From the NCBI RefSeq assembly GCF_001280565.1, contig NZ_LGRO01000001.1, forward strand, positions 2,480,001 through 2,544,000: DNA of 64,000 nucleotides, written 5' to 3'. The notes beneath the pieces are model-generated. The model ran no database searches. It was not told the DNA's origin and worked only from the letters and a program-made list of their open reading frames with translations. The translations under genes were made by a program, and so were the position numbers. Shown piece after piece: positions 8,205 through 18,149 of this stretch. Each line of letters opens with the position of its first letter. The stretch's first letter is position 1. This DNA is from Sulfobacillus thermosulfidooxidans. Its GTDB lineage: Bacteria > Bacillota > Sulfobacillia > Sulfobacillales > Sulfobacillaceae.

Positions 8205-9549
8205 TTTGCCTCCTTGTGGATTGCAGATCCTCCCCAATAGAGTCTCTGAAGGTATCTGTAAAATCTTCGTCCACGACGTTGGCCTGAAGGCCTAAAGACT
8301 GCATCACATCAAGAAATTGAGGATAAGAAATGCGGTAGGCATACCCATGCGAAATCCGTGAAGGAGCATCGGCGTGACTAGCCGCTAAAGCCAATGCCAT
8401 TAATACCCGATGATCATTGAAAGACGATAACTCGGTTCGATGAAGCCTTTTACCTCCATGAATGACCAGGGTGTTGCCGATTTCTTCAATATGTGCACCC
8501 ATTTTTCTTAGCTGCAACATGGCTAATACGCGGTTCGATTCTTTATGCCGATTTGATTCGATGTCGGTGATGACGCTGCGACCGGAAGCTGCCGCTGCTA
8601 AAACAGCCAATACTGGAAGCAGATCGGGTGTATCGCGGACACTAACCGAAAAGGGTCGGATGTGTCCGTCGGATTCAGCCCATAAAGTGTCGGTTGCATC
8701 ATGTCTGTGAAGTTTGAGGCCAATGTCCTCTAATAATTTAATAATGGTGCCTTCGGGATGATCTTGGGAGTCGCGGTAGGAGTGAATTTGAAGGCTTCCC
8801 CCATGTAAGGCGAGAAAAGCGAGTGGAAACGCCAGTGACGAAAAATCTGGCGGTGCCTGGTAATCCCTGGCTTTAAGACTCTGAGGGGCAATGATGAACT
8901 CATGGCGCTCCCAATCAACAGAACCTTTTAAACCGAACAGGGTCATCATGCGCCATGTCAATTGCACATAAGGTTCTTCCGCAACGGGCGGCGAGATGCG
9001 TAAAGATGTGGGCCTTGAAGCAAACGGTGATACCAGAAGAAGACTCGATGCCCACTGACTTAACAGTCCAGGAATGGTAATGTCTCCACCTTTTGGGGCA
9101 CCTGGAAGGATGGTTACGGGCAATGAATAACCACGGGATTGCCAGGCAATGCCATATCGTGAGAAGGCTTGGAGTAGAGGTTTGAGGGGACGCCGACTTA
9201 AATTGGGCGAACCGATCATGGTGAGGGGATGAGGCGAGAGGGAGCACAGAGCGAGAAGAAATTGAGCGGTGGAACCGGAACTGCCAACTCTCACATAACC
9301 TCTTGGGGGAGAAAACGCTTGCCCCTTAACGTGATACCCCTCTGACACGTTGTCTATGGGGATCCCCAAATCTCGTAGAGCTCTTAAGGTATGGCGAACG
9401 TGTAAGGCAGTTGATGAACCGGAAATGACGGAGTGCCCGTGACTAAGTGCTGCGAGAATTAAGGCACGGTGTAAATGATATTTTGACGGAGGAACATCTA
9501 GGGATCCGGTGACTTCAGTGTGTAATGGGTTAACCCGTAACCAATGCAT
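8176..9549 (-). CDS. EPSP-synthase-like enolpyruvyltransferase-family protein, divergent
   Basis: A 457-residue protein with the fold signatures of 5-enolpyruvylshikimate-3-phosphate synthase. Retained are PPSKYHLHR (Lys23 and Arg28, matching K22 and R27 of the E. coli enzyme), RRPLKPL (R124), HKESNR (K340, R344) and NDHR (H385, R386). From memory of the E. coli enzyme, Ser23 is Tyr here, Arg100 is Gln and Lys411 is Ile. It is the first gene of a CoA-ligase/dehydrogenase operon and has no shikimate-pathway neighbour. EPSPS homologues occur in cyclohexanecarboxyl-CoA cassettes, where they are proposed to eliminate a shikimate hydroxyl. AAGGGGG precedes the ATG. It could still be the housekeeping AroA, but the changes make that less likely. 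Confidence 0.8.
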   Translation of the reverse strand: MHWLRVNPLHTEVTGSLDVPPSKYHLHRALILAALSHGHSVISGSSTALHVRHTLRALRDLGIPIDNVSEGYHVKGQAFSPPRGYVRVGSSGSTAQFLLALCSLSPHPLTMIGSPNLSRRPLKPLLQAFSRYGIAWQSRGYSLPVTILPGAPKGGDITIPGLLSQWASSLLLVSPFASRPTSLRISPPVAEEPYVQLTWRMMTLFGLKGSVDWERHEFIIAPQSLKARDYQAPPDFSSLAFPLAFLALHGGSLQIHSYRDSQDHPEGTIIKLLEDIGLKLHRHDATDTLWAESDGHIRPFSVSVRDTPDLLPVLAVLAAAASGRSVITDIESNRHKESNRVLAMLQLRKMGAHIEEIGNTLVIHGGKRLHRTELSSFNDHRVLMALALAASHADAPSRISHGYAYRISYPQFLDVMQSLGLQANVVDEDFTDTFRDSIGEDLQSTRRQNVDDCAGTP

Positions 9550-10238
9550 AATCGTACCCCCTTTACTCCTAGAATGGTTTCCATGACATATTGTGTTGCT
9601 TTTCTACCTTTAACAGGACCAGTCTTAATAAGACCCGTGGGATCAGTAAACACACCGGTGAAATCTTGCACCAGATAGGAAAAATCCGCGAAAAATCCAT
9701 ATCATTACATGGTGACATGCTCTTCATGCACATGTATTCATCGACTGATTTTTGTATTCCCATGAGCACAGAGCAGTTTTTTACGTGGAAATCCCGATTT
9801 GTTCCACGAACACGTCAACCCCATGATGTCGTAATCCTGGTACTGGGGCTCGTAATCAGTGCGAAGAATGATGTCTTACACTGTTGATCAAGTGTACTCA
9901 CCGATTGCGAAATGACTATGGAATTGGAAAACTTTTACTAAGTGTAGCATAACATATCCAAAATATTCAACCAATGGCGCAAGTCCACGATGCATCCTAT
10001 TATTACAGTAGTGAAAAAAGAATAAAAAATGACACCTCCTCCTATGTGGAGATAGGTGTCATTAGCTTAAAATTAAGCGGTTAATGGTCAACACCATGAC
10101 CAATCAATTTAACGACATTGTACGTTATATAGACAACATTTGACAATATGTGGTCTGTCGCCCTCGTTGTGTAAGTATATTTTTATACCGGAACGCTGTC
10201 TATAATAGGACAATTTTTCCGAGTACAACCTTTCTGCC
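9550..10238. other. Intergenic region upstream of the EPSPS-like gene
   Basis: About 690 bases with no supportable gene; the short open frames here lack ribosome binding sites and family features. It holds the terminator hairpin at 10031-10060 and presumably the promoter for the six-gene minus-strand operon, which I could not pin down. Confidence 0.5.
10031..10060 (-). terminator. Rho-independent terminator downstream of the S9 peptidase
   Basis: GACACCT at 10031-10037 pairs with AGGTGTC at 10054-10060, with further inner CTCC/GGAG pairing. Read on the minus strand, the hairpin is followed by a T-rich run (complement of the A-rich bases 10012-10029). It lies about 180 bases past the reconstructed end of the peptidase gene. 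Confidence 0.7.
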
Positions 10239-10356
10239 CTAGCCCAGATTTTCGATGTGTACCGGTTCAATGTCTTCCGGTAACGCAAATCCTAGAACAC
10301 GGCTATAAAAATATAATTCGGCCTCTATAGCACGTTTGATATTGGGGGCCTGTCGA
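10239..10356 (-). other. Displaced C-terminal coding tail of the S9 peptidase (frameshifted)
   Basis: Beyond a run of four T (minus strand; complement at 10356-10359) the next frame continues with [18 protein letters not shown] and ends at a TAG at 10239-10241. This is the usual ending of S9 peptidases after the catalytic His. Reading the run as three T joins it to the main frame and gives a 642-residue protein. Confidence 0.75.
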
Positions 10357-12168
10357 AAATCCATGTCCTTCTTCAGGAAAAGCGATGTAGGCCACCGGGA
10401 CATGATTTTTCCTCAGCTTCTCAACCATTATTTCTGCTTGATTGGGAAGGACGATTTTGTCATCAAGACCTTGGAAAAAGATGACGGGGGTGTGGATTTG
10501 GCCCGCATGAAATAAAGGAGATCGTGCACGGTAGATGGCTTCTGCCTCCGGCCAAGGGCCGACCATACTGTCCATATACCGAGACTCGAATTTGTGTGTC
10601 TCACGAGCTAAAGCTCCGAGGTCACTGACACCGTAATAACTGGCGCCGGCCCGAAATACATCGCGAAATGCTAAGCAGGCTAAGGTGGTAAAGCCTCCCG
10701 CACTGCCTCCCCTAATCACCATGCGCTTCCCATCCACGAGTCCCTGCTCGGCTAAATATAAAGCGGCCTGTGTACAGTCTTCCACATCGACAACTCCCCA
10801 TTGTCCGGCGAGTCGCTGACGATATGCGCGCCCATAACCGCTTGAACCGCCATAATCGATATCCGCCACAGCAAATCCGCGTGTGGTCCAATACTGCATG
10901 GCTAGCTGAAACAGTGGCGTGCCGCTGCTAGTGGGCCCTCCATGGCAAACCACAATCAGGGGCGGTTTTTCATCCGAAGGTCCTTCAAAGGCATGATTTT
11001 TAGGGAGATAAAACTGCATGTAAGCTTCTTGATTATGAGACGTTGGAAAGGTTAAGAAAGAGGGTACGCTGATATCTTCCGAATTCATGTTCATATTTTG
11101 TGAGTGTTTGATGATTTCAGGTTCTCTATGATTTTCATCCCACAACACTAAGGCAGCGGGTTCTTGCCACGAACCGGCAATCATCGCCACGCGCTGATTG
11201 TGGGTGACAGGTAAGGAAAAATACGTATACGACGTTTTGATTTCTGTCAAATTGTGGGTTTGGATATCAATCAATCCAAAATGCTTTGAACCATTTTCGG
11301 TATACACAGCGATAATTTGGTCTGGCGTTAAATAACCGTAAGTCGTGATACCAAAAACCCATGAGGGGATGGCAAAATCGGCAGCCATGGGGTATAACGG
11401 CTGAGCTGTGTCATTAACCCATTGATAGAGATTCCACCATCCACTTTTATCAGATATGAACGTGAGAACGCCCGTGGGTGAGAATATGGGTTGGACAATC
11501 GATTCGTTTGGTGAACCTTGAAGGCGCCGGGGCTGGATGATGTGGCCTTCTGGACTCAAATCAGCCAGCCAAAGTTCTGTTCCGTCCCACGGCATTTGGG
11601 GATGATTCCAGGCCAGCCATGTGAGCTGACGACCGTCTGGACTTAAACGAGGATCGCTATAAAAATCATGACCGGAAACCAACACTGTGCCGCAGTCATC
11701 GCCTTCGGGATTGATGCTGACAATCGTCGTCATGGCTTGGATGTCAGATAGCCTGTGATCTTCTCGAATCGCGATAATTCGGTGATGCACGCTATCAAAA
11801 ATCATATCGGCATAGCGAATAGGGAGATCTATGGTGATCGGTTCGGGTTTTCCTCCCTGAATTTGACGATAGAGACGTTGGTCAGGAAAATTGCAAAAGA
11901 AAATGTCCCCATTATGGACAACATAAGCCCGCCCACCGTATTCATGCGCTCTCGTACGAGCGTTAAAACCAGGTGGTGTCATGTCTTGAATTTCTTGGGT
12001 ACGTGGATCGAAACGTACAATGACATTGCGCCCTTCTTCTTGAGGTCGGGTTTCGATCCAATAAAGCATGTCTCCACCCCATTGTAGTTGATCGAATGAA
12101 ACGGTGTCTTGAGTGAGCATATCCGTACTAACGGGAGAGCTCCACGATCCATAAGATTTTACAATCAA
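10303..12168 (-). CDS. S9 family prolyl oligopeptidase-type peptidase, C-terminally frameshifted
   Basis: A serine peptidase with an N-terminal beta-propeller (about residues 1-370) and a C-terminal alpha/beta-hydrolase domain, as in dipeptidyl or acylaminoacyl peptidases. The nucleophile lies in GGSAGG (about 489), the Asp in GLDDK (about 569) and the His in EEGHGF (602). [11 protein letters not shown] marks the oxyanion region. The frame as it stands ends in 17 residues unlike the family. One base removed from a T run right after the catalytic His restores the normal ending. The triad is intact, but loss of the last helix could destabilise the protein. The start is TTG, eight bases after AAGGAGA. 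It stands alone. Confidence 0.88.
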   Translation of the reverse strand: MIVKSYGSWSSPVSTDMLTQDTVSFDQLQWGGDMLYWIETRPQEEGRNVIVRFDPRTQEIQDMTPPGFNARTRAHEYGGRAYVVHNGDIFFCNFPDQRLYRQIQGGKPEPITIDLPIRYADMIFDSVHHRIIAIREDHRLSDIQAMTTIVSINPEGDDCGTVLVSGHDFYSDPRLSPDGRQLTWLAWNHPQMPWDGTELWLADLSPEGHIIQPRRLQGSPNESIVQPIFSPTGVLTFISDKSGWWNLYQWVNDTAQPLYPMAADFAIPSWVFGITTYGYLTPDQIIAVYTENGSKHFGLIDIQTHNLTEIKTSYTYFSLPVTHNQRVAMIAGSWQEPAALVLWDENHREPEIIKHSQNMNMNSEDISVPSFLTFPTSHNQEAYMQFYLPKNHAFEGPSDEKPPLIVVCHGGPTSSGTPLFQLAMQYWTTRGFAVADIDYGGSSGYGRAYRQRLAGQWGVVDVEDCTQAALYLAEQGLVDGKRMVIRGGSAGGFTTLACLAFRDVFRAGASYYGVSDLGALARETHKFESRYMDSMVGPWPEAEAIYRARSPLFHAGQIHTPVIFFQGLDDKIVLPNQAEIMVEKLRKNHVPVAYIAFPEEGHGFSTGPQYQTCYRGRIIFL

Positions 12169-12305
12169 CGTCTAATCTCCTTCCTACTTGCAAAATTTTA
12201 CGTTACTCCGCACGAATTCTTTGACACCTTATGAGTGATGATCAGCCGACCGATACGGTCAGCTCAGATCACATTTAAGAGGCGTTTCCCGCTCTTTTTG
12301 TGACA

Positions 12306-12361
12306 GCTCATCCCTAAAACTGGGGTGAGCGACGACCTCGAAGGTCATCCACCTTTCGGAT
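12306..12361. repeat. Row of three short hairpins between the SNF2 gene and the S9 peptidase
   Basis: GCTCATCCC pairs with GGGGTGAGC (12306-12330, one wobble), then GACCT with AGGTC (12334-12346), then ATCC with GGAT (12347-12361). It lies about 90 bases past the stop of the SNF2 helicase. It may act as a terminator, although no clean T run follows, or be a remnant of a small mobile element. Confidence 0.45.
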
Positions 12362-12449
12362 TTCAGATTGAATCATGCTACGGCTTCGAGACTCACATAT
12401 TTTAAGATGGATGCATCAGATACGCGCGCGTACCCCTGTCAGCTAAACG

Positions 12450-15400
12450 TTAAAGCTGCAAAATTTCGCGAATGTCGTCTTCGGAAAGAAGAGGCAGGTC
12501 CTCGCCTTGCGGGTTAATGACTTGATCAATGAGATCACGTTTTTTTTGCTGTAACGCATAGATCTTTTCTTCTATTGTGCCTTGCGTGATGAGACGGATG
12601 ACTTGCACCACATTTTTCTGGCCGATACGGTGGGCCCGGTCGGTGGCTTGGGATTCGACAGCCGGATTCCACCATAAATCATAGAGAATGACCGTGTCGG
12701 CTCCGGTTAGATTCAGTCCTGTGCCTCCGGCTTTTAACGAAATGAGAAAGATGGAGCGCTCTTTTTGGTTAAATCGGTTGACAAGATGAAGTCGCTCTTG
12801 GGCAGGCGTATTCCCATCGAGCAAGAAATAGGGCCATTGTCGTTGGTCGAAGGCCTGGGCCATGAGGGCCAGCATGCTCGTAAATTGGGAGAAAATCAAC
12901 AAATGGTGGCCTGCTTGCAGTGCCTCATCAACCAGTTCGATTAACAAGTCGAGTTTGGCGGATTCTCCCTCATAGTTTTCGAGAAAAAGGCCAGGATGGC
13001 AACAAATTTGGCGTAAACGCGTTAAGGCGGATAAGATTTTGATTCGGCTTTTTTGAAACCCGGCTTGTTCTAGCTCCTTGCGAGCTTCGGTTTGTACCTT
13101 TTCTAAATAGGCCAGATACACCTTTTTTTGCTCCCGGTTGAGTTCCGTCGTCTGCACCGATTCGATTTTATCGGGTAATTCTTTTAACACATCGTGTTTG
13201 AGCCGGCGCAGAATAAACGGACGAACGCGGCGGGCAACTTGCTCGGGTTTCATGCGGGAAAACTTTTGGCGGCTTCCCAATAGCTCTGGAAAGATGATAT
13301 GAAAAATGGACCAGAGGTCATTCAGCGAATTCTCAAGGGGCGTACCCGTCAGGGCAAACCGTCTCGGGCTTTTGATGTGAGAAGCAGCTTGCGCGACTTG
13401 TGTCCCCGCATTTTTCAGAGTTTGGGCTTCATCAAAAATGACGGCATGAAACATCTGATCCCGGTAATAATCCCTATCCCGCCGCAACAAGGGATACGAG
13501 GTGATGAACACATCAACCATCTCCTCGTCCGCCTGCTTCCACTGCCGTTGCCGGTCTTGGGGATCGCCGGCGACGACGAGGGTGCGTAAGCTCGGGGCAA
13601 ACATGGCCAATTCATGATGCCAATTGTAAATTAACGAGGCGGGAGCCACCACCAAGGCAGGATGATGCCAGGAATTTGATTCGCGTTCCGATAATAAATA
13701 GGCAATACTTTGTAGCGTTTTACCAAGCCCCATGTCATCGGCTAACACGCCCCCAAAGCGGTATTGACTCAACATTTTCATCCACAGAAATCCGGTCACT
13801 TGGTAATCGCGTAAGGTCGCTTGAAGGGATTTGGGCGGAGTAATGTCCAAGTTATCGGGATGGCGTAAATCATCGAGCCAACGCCGGAGTGATTTGCCAA
13901 TAGAGAGGGACGCCTGCTGGGTGGGATCGGCATCGATAAGGGGAACAGCCTGGACAATAGACAGGGTAAGGGGTTTTTCGCTGAGTTCTACGGGATCCAC
14001 ATCTAGCTGGTCGATGACACGTGCCGTGGCCTGAAAATGCTCCTCTTCTAAAGACAGCAAACGCCCATCTGTTAACCGGTGATACCGTCTTTTTTCTTTG
14101 AGGGACCGAAGAAGTTGTCTCACGTCATCTTCCGCCAGGTCGCCGCAATCAAAGGATACATCAAGCCATGATTTTTCCGCATCCGTATCGAGCCTCAGCT
14201 TTGGAGGATAGGTTGGACGGTATACCGGAGCAAAGGCTTCGCTGATGTGCACATCGGCCCATGTTTTCAGCTCTTTAAGCCCGGTTTGCATAAACTCGTA
14301 GATAGCGTCTTCGTCCGTGAGGAGGAATTGGCTCTCGTCTTGTACAAAACCATAACGCAGGAGTTTGGCGACGCATTGCGCTTCTTGGACGCGGTCACGG
14401 TGGATAATTTGTTGGGAGTGTTCCCTTTCTAAATCTCCATGCACAATGACGGACGGACCGTAAACATAATGCAAGAGGGCTTGGATTTGATCCCCATCCC
14501 AGTCCAGGTAAATGCGAGGTTGAAGCGGGTCAGAAATAATTTGGGAAGAAATTTCGGGGGCGATTTGCAAGGTCCCAAGTTGTTCTAACGACGGCAAGAT
14601 GGTGGTGACGACTTGTTCCACGTCGTCTTGGGATAACGGAATTTGGACATGAGAGGAGGTACTGGGCAAGTTGAGCAATTGGTGTAAGACCTTGGCATGG
14701 TTTGGGGCTAAGGGATAAATCGTGGAACCGGCGACAGCGCACGCGTATTCAGGTAAAATCGTGGCTTGCGGTTTATCAAAGGAGAGAAGATATTCTCCTT
14801 CCTGGGCTGCATTTAAGCGAAAAACGAGCGGTAACGGATCGGGACTCCATTCAATTTTTTGCCCGGCCAAGGCCCAGAAAACCTCAACGTGCGGCCATAA
14901 TGGCAAGAATTTGGGCCACATGACGGGCAAAATGGGCATCTTCCGCTCTGATCCCAAGGAATAGCGCGTTTCGCTGATGTAGAATTGCTGACGAAAAAAG
15001 TCAAACTGGCTCAAGATTTGTAACAGCAAATCAATGACGGCCCAGTCTTCCGGCCGAAATTGGTGTATTTTCGGGTTATAGGTAAATCGTTTGGTAAAGA
15101 CGTGAGCACGCCCTGCTTGAATGTCTTCTAAGAATTGAGCCAGTTTAGGAATCACATAAAGATGCTGATCATTCCCCACTTTCATCTCGAGGGTAAAAAT
15201 GGGGTCATAGATATTGAAAGGCATGTCCAAGAAAAATTGAACGCGAAGCGTTTCTTTTGATGACGGAGACGCGGTAGGAAGGACATCTTGAGCGCGAAAA
15301 CTCTCAAAAAACTGGCGTACGAGCCGGGATGAGGCTGGTTTGGCAGAGGAGGGCGAATTTGACCGCGCCTTGGTCTCAGGGACTTCTCTCTTAGAAGACG

Positions 15401-15692
15401 ACAAGGCAATGAGAACGGCGGCTATATGTTTGCAGCCACCATATTGCCAAAACGCAGGACACGTGCAAGACCCTTCGCGGAAATATCCTGTGGGGTCGAT
15501 CGTCAATTGAACATGATAGGGCGCACTGCCTTGTACGGTTGCGTGAATGGTTCCAGGACTTAAAGAATCCTCCCTGATGTCAACGACACGGTGAGCTTTG
15601 ACATATTGCATCCCGCGCTGGTAAAAAGTAGAACCTATCCGATTGATAATGTCTTGTGGGCTCATCGTAACGGAAATGGACACTTGGGACAT
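12450..15692 (-). CDS. SNF2/RapA-family DEAD-like helicase with N-terminal SWIM zinc finger
   Basis: A 1080-residue Swi2/Snf2 ATPase, thought in bacteria to remodel protein-DNA or transcription complexes. The N-terminus carries a SWIM domain, CTCPAFWQYGGCKH (CxC...CxH, about residues 76-90). A middle bacterial-specific region follows. The motor starts near 650 with DDMGLGKT, then DEAQ, LTGTPLENSLNDLW, and in the second lobe GGTGLNLTGADTV and ATDRAHRIGQ. All helicase motifs look intact. GAGGAGG precedes the ATG. No operon partner is adjacent. Confidence 0.93.
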   Translation of the reverse strand: MSQVSISVTMSPQDIINRIGSTFYQRGMQYVKAHRVVDIREDSLSPGTIHATVQGSAPYHVQLTIDPTGYFREGSCTCPAFWQYGGCKHIAAVLIALSSSKREVPETKARSNSPSSAKPASSRLVRQFFESFRAQDVLPTASPSSKETLRVQFFLDMPFNIYDPIFTLEMKVGNDQHLYVIPKLAQFLEDIQAGRAHVFTKRFTYNPKIHQFRPEDWAVIDLLLQILSQFDFFRQQFYISETRYSLGSERKMPILPVMWPKFLPLWPHVEVFWALAGQKIEWSPDPLPLVFRLNAAQEGEYLLSFDKPQATILPEYACAVAGSTIYPLAPNHAKVLHQLLNLPSTSSHVQIPLSQDDVEQVVTTILPSLEQLGTLQIAPEISSQIISDPLQPRIYLDWDGDQIQALLHYVYGPSVIVHGDLEREHSQQIIHRDRVQEAQCVAKLLRYGFVQDESQFLLTDEDAIYEFMQTGLKELKTWADVHISEAFAPVYRPTYPPKLRLDTDAEKSWLDVSFDCGDLAEDDVRQLLRSLKEKRRYHRLTDGRLLSLEEEHFQATARVIDQLDVDPVELSEKPLTLSIVQAVPLIDADPTQQASLSIGKSLRRWLDDLRHPDNLDITPPKSLQATLRDYQVTGFLWMKMLSQYRFGGVLADDMGLGKTLQSIAYLLSERESNSWHHPALVVAPASLIYNWHHELAMFAPSLRTLVVAGDPQDRQRQWKQADEEMVDVFITSYPLLRRDRDYYRDQMFHAVIFDEAQTLKNAGTQVAQAASHIKSPRRFALTGTPLENSLNDLWSIFHIIFPELLGSRQKFSRMKPEQVARRVRPFILRRLKHDVLKELPDKIESVQTTELNREQKKVYLAYLEKVQTEARKELEQAGFQKSRIKILSALTRLRQICCHPGLFLENYEGESAKLDLLIELVDEALQAGHHLLIFSQFTSMLALMAQAFDQRQWPYFLLDGNTPAQERLHLVNRFNQKERSIFLISLKAGGTGLNLTGADTVILYDLWWNPAVESQATDRAHRIGQKNVVQVIRLITQGTIEEKIYALQQKKRDLIDQVINPQGEDLPLLSEDDIREILQL

Positions 15693-15895
15693 GAAAAACC
15701 TCCTCGAATATGGACAACCCCAATTCCCCTCAACGTTGTTTCATAGCAAATCCATGGAATGCATCTTGTCGCTGAGTGATGCGATGTGAATTGTTTTGAG
15801 GATATCACGAAATCGTGGGTTTAGGTGAATGCCAAAAATCTAATCCCCCCATATGATGGCCATGAGCATATTCTCTTGGTGCAATCCTTGTATTC

Positions 15896-17395
15896 TTAGG
15901 AGAAGGTCCGGGAAGATGACGTTTTTTCACGGCGGTAGTATTGCCATAGGACGCTGAATAACACGAAAGGGATCAAAGGCGTCCATGCCATATGATGCAT
16001 TACGGCGGCAAAAACTAGGACGATTCCTGAGGCTATAACGGCAGCGGCATGATAGTTCTCGGCGGTTTGTTGGCTATGAAGACTTTTGAGGACGGCAACG
16101 CCTTCTGCCAAGACCCACGCCAAAATCAAGGAACTGGCAACGAGGAGATGCATGGCCGTAAAGGGTATGCCGAGGGGCAAAATTACCCAGAGAATTAATG
16201 TAAGAAGCCATACTGTGAAGACGGGGAGAATACTGCTTTGAATGAACCGCATGACGATAGGTTCTGGCCAAAATTGATAAAGAAAAGGATTGGTCATATC
16301 CTCGATAAAAAATTGTGCCAGGTGTCCTCGGCGGAATCGGTAGGCGATAAAGAGCCAGAACAGCCAAGCCCAGTGATTGGACGTTTTTCCCAACAAGATG
16401 AGGGCCGATCGAAATAATAAGGATAACTCCACTAACGTGAACAGAAAACGAGGACGGCGCACAAGCGTAATCACAAAGCGCCCTAACTCGAAGTAGGGTT
16501 CGGGCCACGAGGGAAGATGACCGATAACCCGGTGTCCCGCTAAACGTCTTTGGTTACGAATTTGCTGAACCAAATCGCGATTGGGCAAATAAATGATTCC
16601 TAGGTCCTGGATATCGGCATAAAGGCCACTGGCTTCGTGCACGCTTATGAGATTAATGCGCGAAGAGATCATAACGGCTATAAACCAAAGAATTCCTAGG
16701 GCAATAGATAACTCCACGAAGTGAGCAGGCAAGGGATCGACCCTTTGGGCTAGCATGATAAATTGCTGGTGAAAGGGCAAGACGAGGAGAAGAAGAGAAA
16801 CGAGAACCGCGAGCCAAAAATATCTGTAGGGCTTGGCAGGCCGTGAAAAATGGAGGGCGGCAATGATCCATCCACTAGTGTTGGCAGCAAGCATCCATAA
16901 CGCCCAAGAAATGGCCAAGGCTCTTTGGTGGGGATCGTGAACGAACGCGGCCCCAAGCGAGGCGATCAATAGGGTAAGAAGTACCAGGCGAAATTGTCTC
17001 GGAACCAGATAAAAGGGCATGAAAGCACGGGCAGAGATTGGTGAGGTGATGGCCCATTCGAGATCACCATGGTTCAAATACAAGGGGGAGCGGGAAGCCG
17101 TGAGCGTGATACTGATTATGGCGGATATAATGGCAACCGGTGGCATCACAACACTGATGGGAACGTGGAGACTATGACCACTATGCCACAATAAAGTTAA
17201 GAGTCCGGAATAACTGACGGCGACCCAAATGCCTCCAAAGGCAATGAGATAAAAGACATAGAGGCGGGAAAAAATGTCGCGGTCATTGGGATCAATGCCT
17301 ACATTGCGTAACCAATAAAGACTTTGCGAGCGAAATCGCCGCCAATGAATTATGCTCAGCATTTGCCAGCTTGTTGTGGGACTGTGTCTATTCAC
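15896..17395 (-). CDS. ABC transporter permease, EcsB-like
   Basis: A 499-residue protein with many hydrophobic segments across its length, ending in a basic tail. It starts with GTG and overlaps the ATPase gene by eight bases, so the two form one exporter. The N-terminal half resembles EcsB-type permeases (WRRFRSQSLYWLRN, a soluble start before the first membrane segment). EcsAB systems affect secretion and membrane protein handling in Bacillus. The substrate is unknown and the EcsB relation is a tentative match. Confidence 0.72.
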   Translation of the reverse strand: MNRHSPTTSWQMLSIIHWRRFRSQSLYWLRNVGIDPNDRDIFSRLYVFYLIAFGGIWVAVSYSGLLTLLWHSGHSLHVPISVVMPPVAIISAIISITLTASRSPLYLNHGDLEWAITSPISARAFMPFYLVPRQFRLVLLTLLIASLGAAFVHDPHQRALAISWALWMLAANTSGWIIAALHFSRPAKPYRYFWLAVLVSLLLLVLPFHQQFIMLAQRVDPLPAHFVELSIALGILWFIAVMISSRINLISVHEASGLYADIQDLGIIYLPNRDLVQQIRNQRRLAGHRVIGHLPSWPEPYFELGRFVITLVRRPRFLFTLVELSLLFRSALILLGKTSNHWAWLFWLFIAYRFRRGHLAQFFIEDMTNPFLYQFWPEPIVMRFIQSSILPVFTVWLLTLILWVILPLGIPFTAMHLLVASSLILAWVLAEGVAVLKSLHSQQTAENYHAAAVIASGIVLVFAAVMHHMAWTPLIPFVLFSVLWQYYRREKTSSSRTFS

Positions 17396-18149
17396 GGACG
17401 ATCTCCATTTGTGGGGGATTCTTGAAAAGGCTCTGACTCAAACGGTAGGGTAAACTCGCCACGGAACCCGGATACTGGTTTTTGACGGGTTCCCATGATT
17501 CATCAAGAAGGATACGACCCTGATTGAGGAATACCAAATGGTCGGGTTCAATGACTTCGGGCAATAAATGGGTGCTGGCAACAACGGTCATATGCTCTTC
17601 TTGGCACAATTGTTTCAAAATCGTGGCAAGATGAGATTGGGATGTGGGATCAAGAGGACCAAACGGTTCATCCAATAACAAAAGAGCGGGTTTAACAATG
17701 AGGGTGAGCAACACCGCCAGTTTATATTGCATCCCACGGGAATAGCTGACAGGATAGGTATTTTGATGCTGATCCAAGAAGAAAATTCGAAACAATTCGT
17801 GGGCTTTAGATTCCCAGTTGTTGAGGTGGTGTAATGTGGCAATAAGCTGCGCATGTTCCCATGCTGTCAGTTCTGCGTAAAACACCGGTGTATCCGGAAC
17901 AAATTTGATGCGGGAGCGCAAGACGCGTTCATTGTGTTCCGCATTACTGCCTTCAATTACGATCGATCCCTGTGTGGGGCGCATCCACATGGCTAAACAG
18001 CGGAGTAAGGTAGATTTTCCGGCGCCGTTTTCTCCGAGTAATATCCAATATTCGCCCCGTGGGATTTTCAAAGACACATGCTGTAAAGCTTGGTAGCTAC
18101 CGTATTTAACCGAAACATCATTGACTTCGATCTGAACCACGTTCGTCAT
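17388..18149 (-). CDS. ABC transporter ATP-binding protein, EcsA-like
   Basis: A 253-residue nucleotide-binding subunit. Walker A is GENGAGKST, the signature region is SYSRGMQYKL (an atypical form of LSGGQ), Walker B is LLLLDEP and the switch His is in ASTHLL. A single domain with no membrane segment means it must work with the permease that overlaps its 3' end. It is probably the first gene of a two-gene operon. Confidence 0.9.
   Translation of the reverse strand: MTNVVQIEVNDVSVKYGSYQALQHVSLKIPRGEYWILLGENGAGKSTLLRCLAMWMRPTQGSIVIEGSNAEHNERVLRSRIKFVPDTPVFYAELTAWEHAQLIATLHHLNNWESKAHELFRIFFLDQHQNTYPVSYSRGMQYKLAVLLTLIVKPALLLLDEPFGPLDPTSQSHLATILKQLCQEEHMTVVASTHLLPEVIEPDHLVFLNQGRILLDESWEPVKNQYPGSVASLPYRLSQSLFKNPPQMEIVRE

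Noticed and set aside
8176-9549. Calling the EPSPS-like gene the housekeeping aroA
   Set aside because: The operon context and changed residues (Tyr for Ser23, Gln for Arg100, Ile for Lys411) argue against a plain shikimate-pathway role, so no gene symbol was given.
9591-9887. A 98-codon plus-strand open frame upstream of the EPSPS-like gene
   Set aside because: It has no ribosome binding site, an unlikely composition and no recognisable family; it lies in a probable promoter region.
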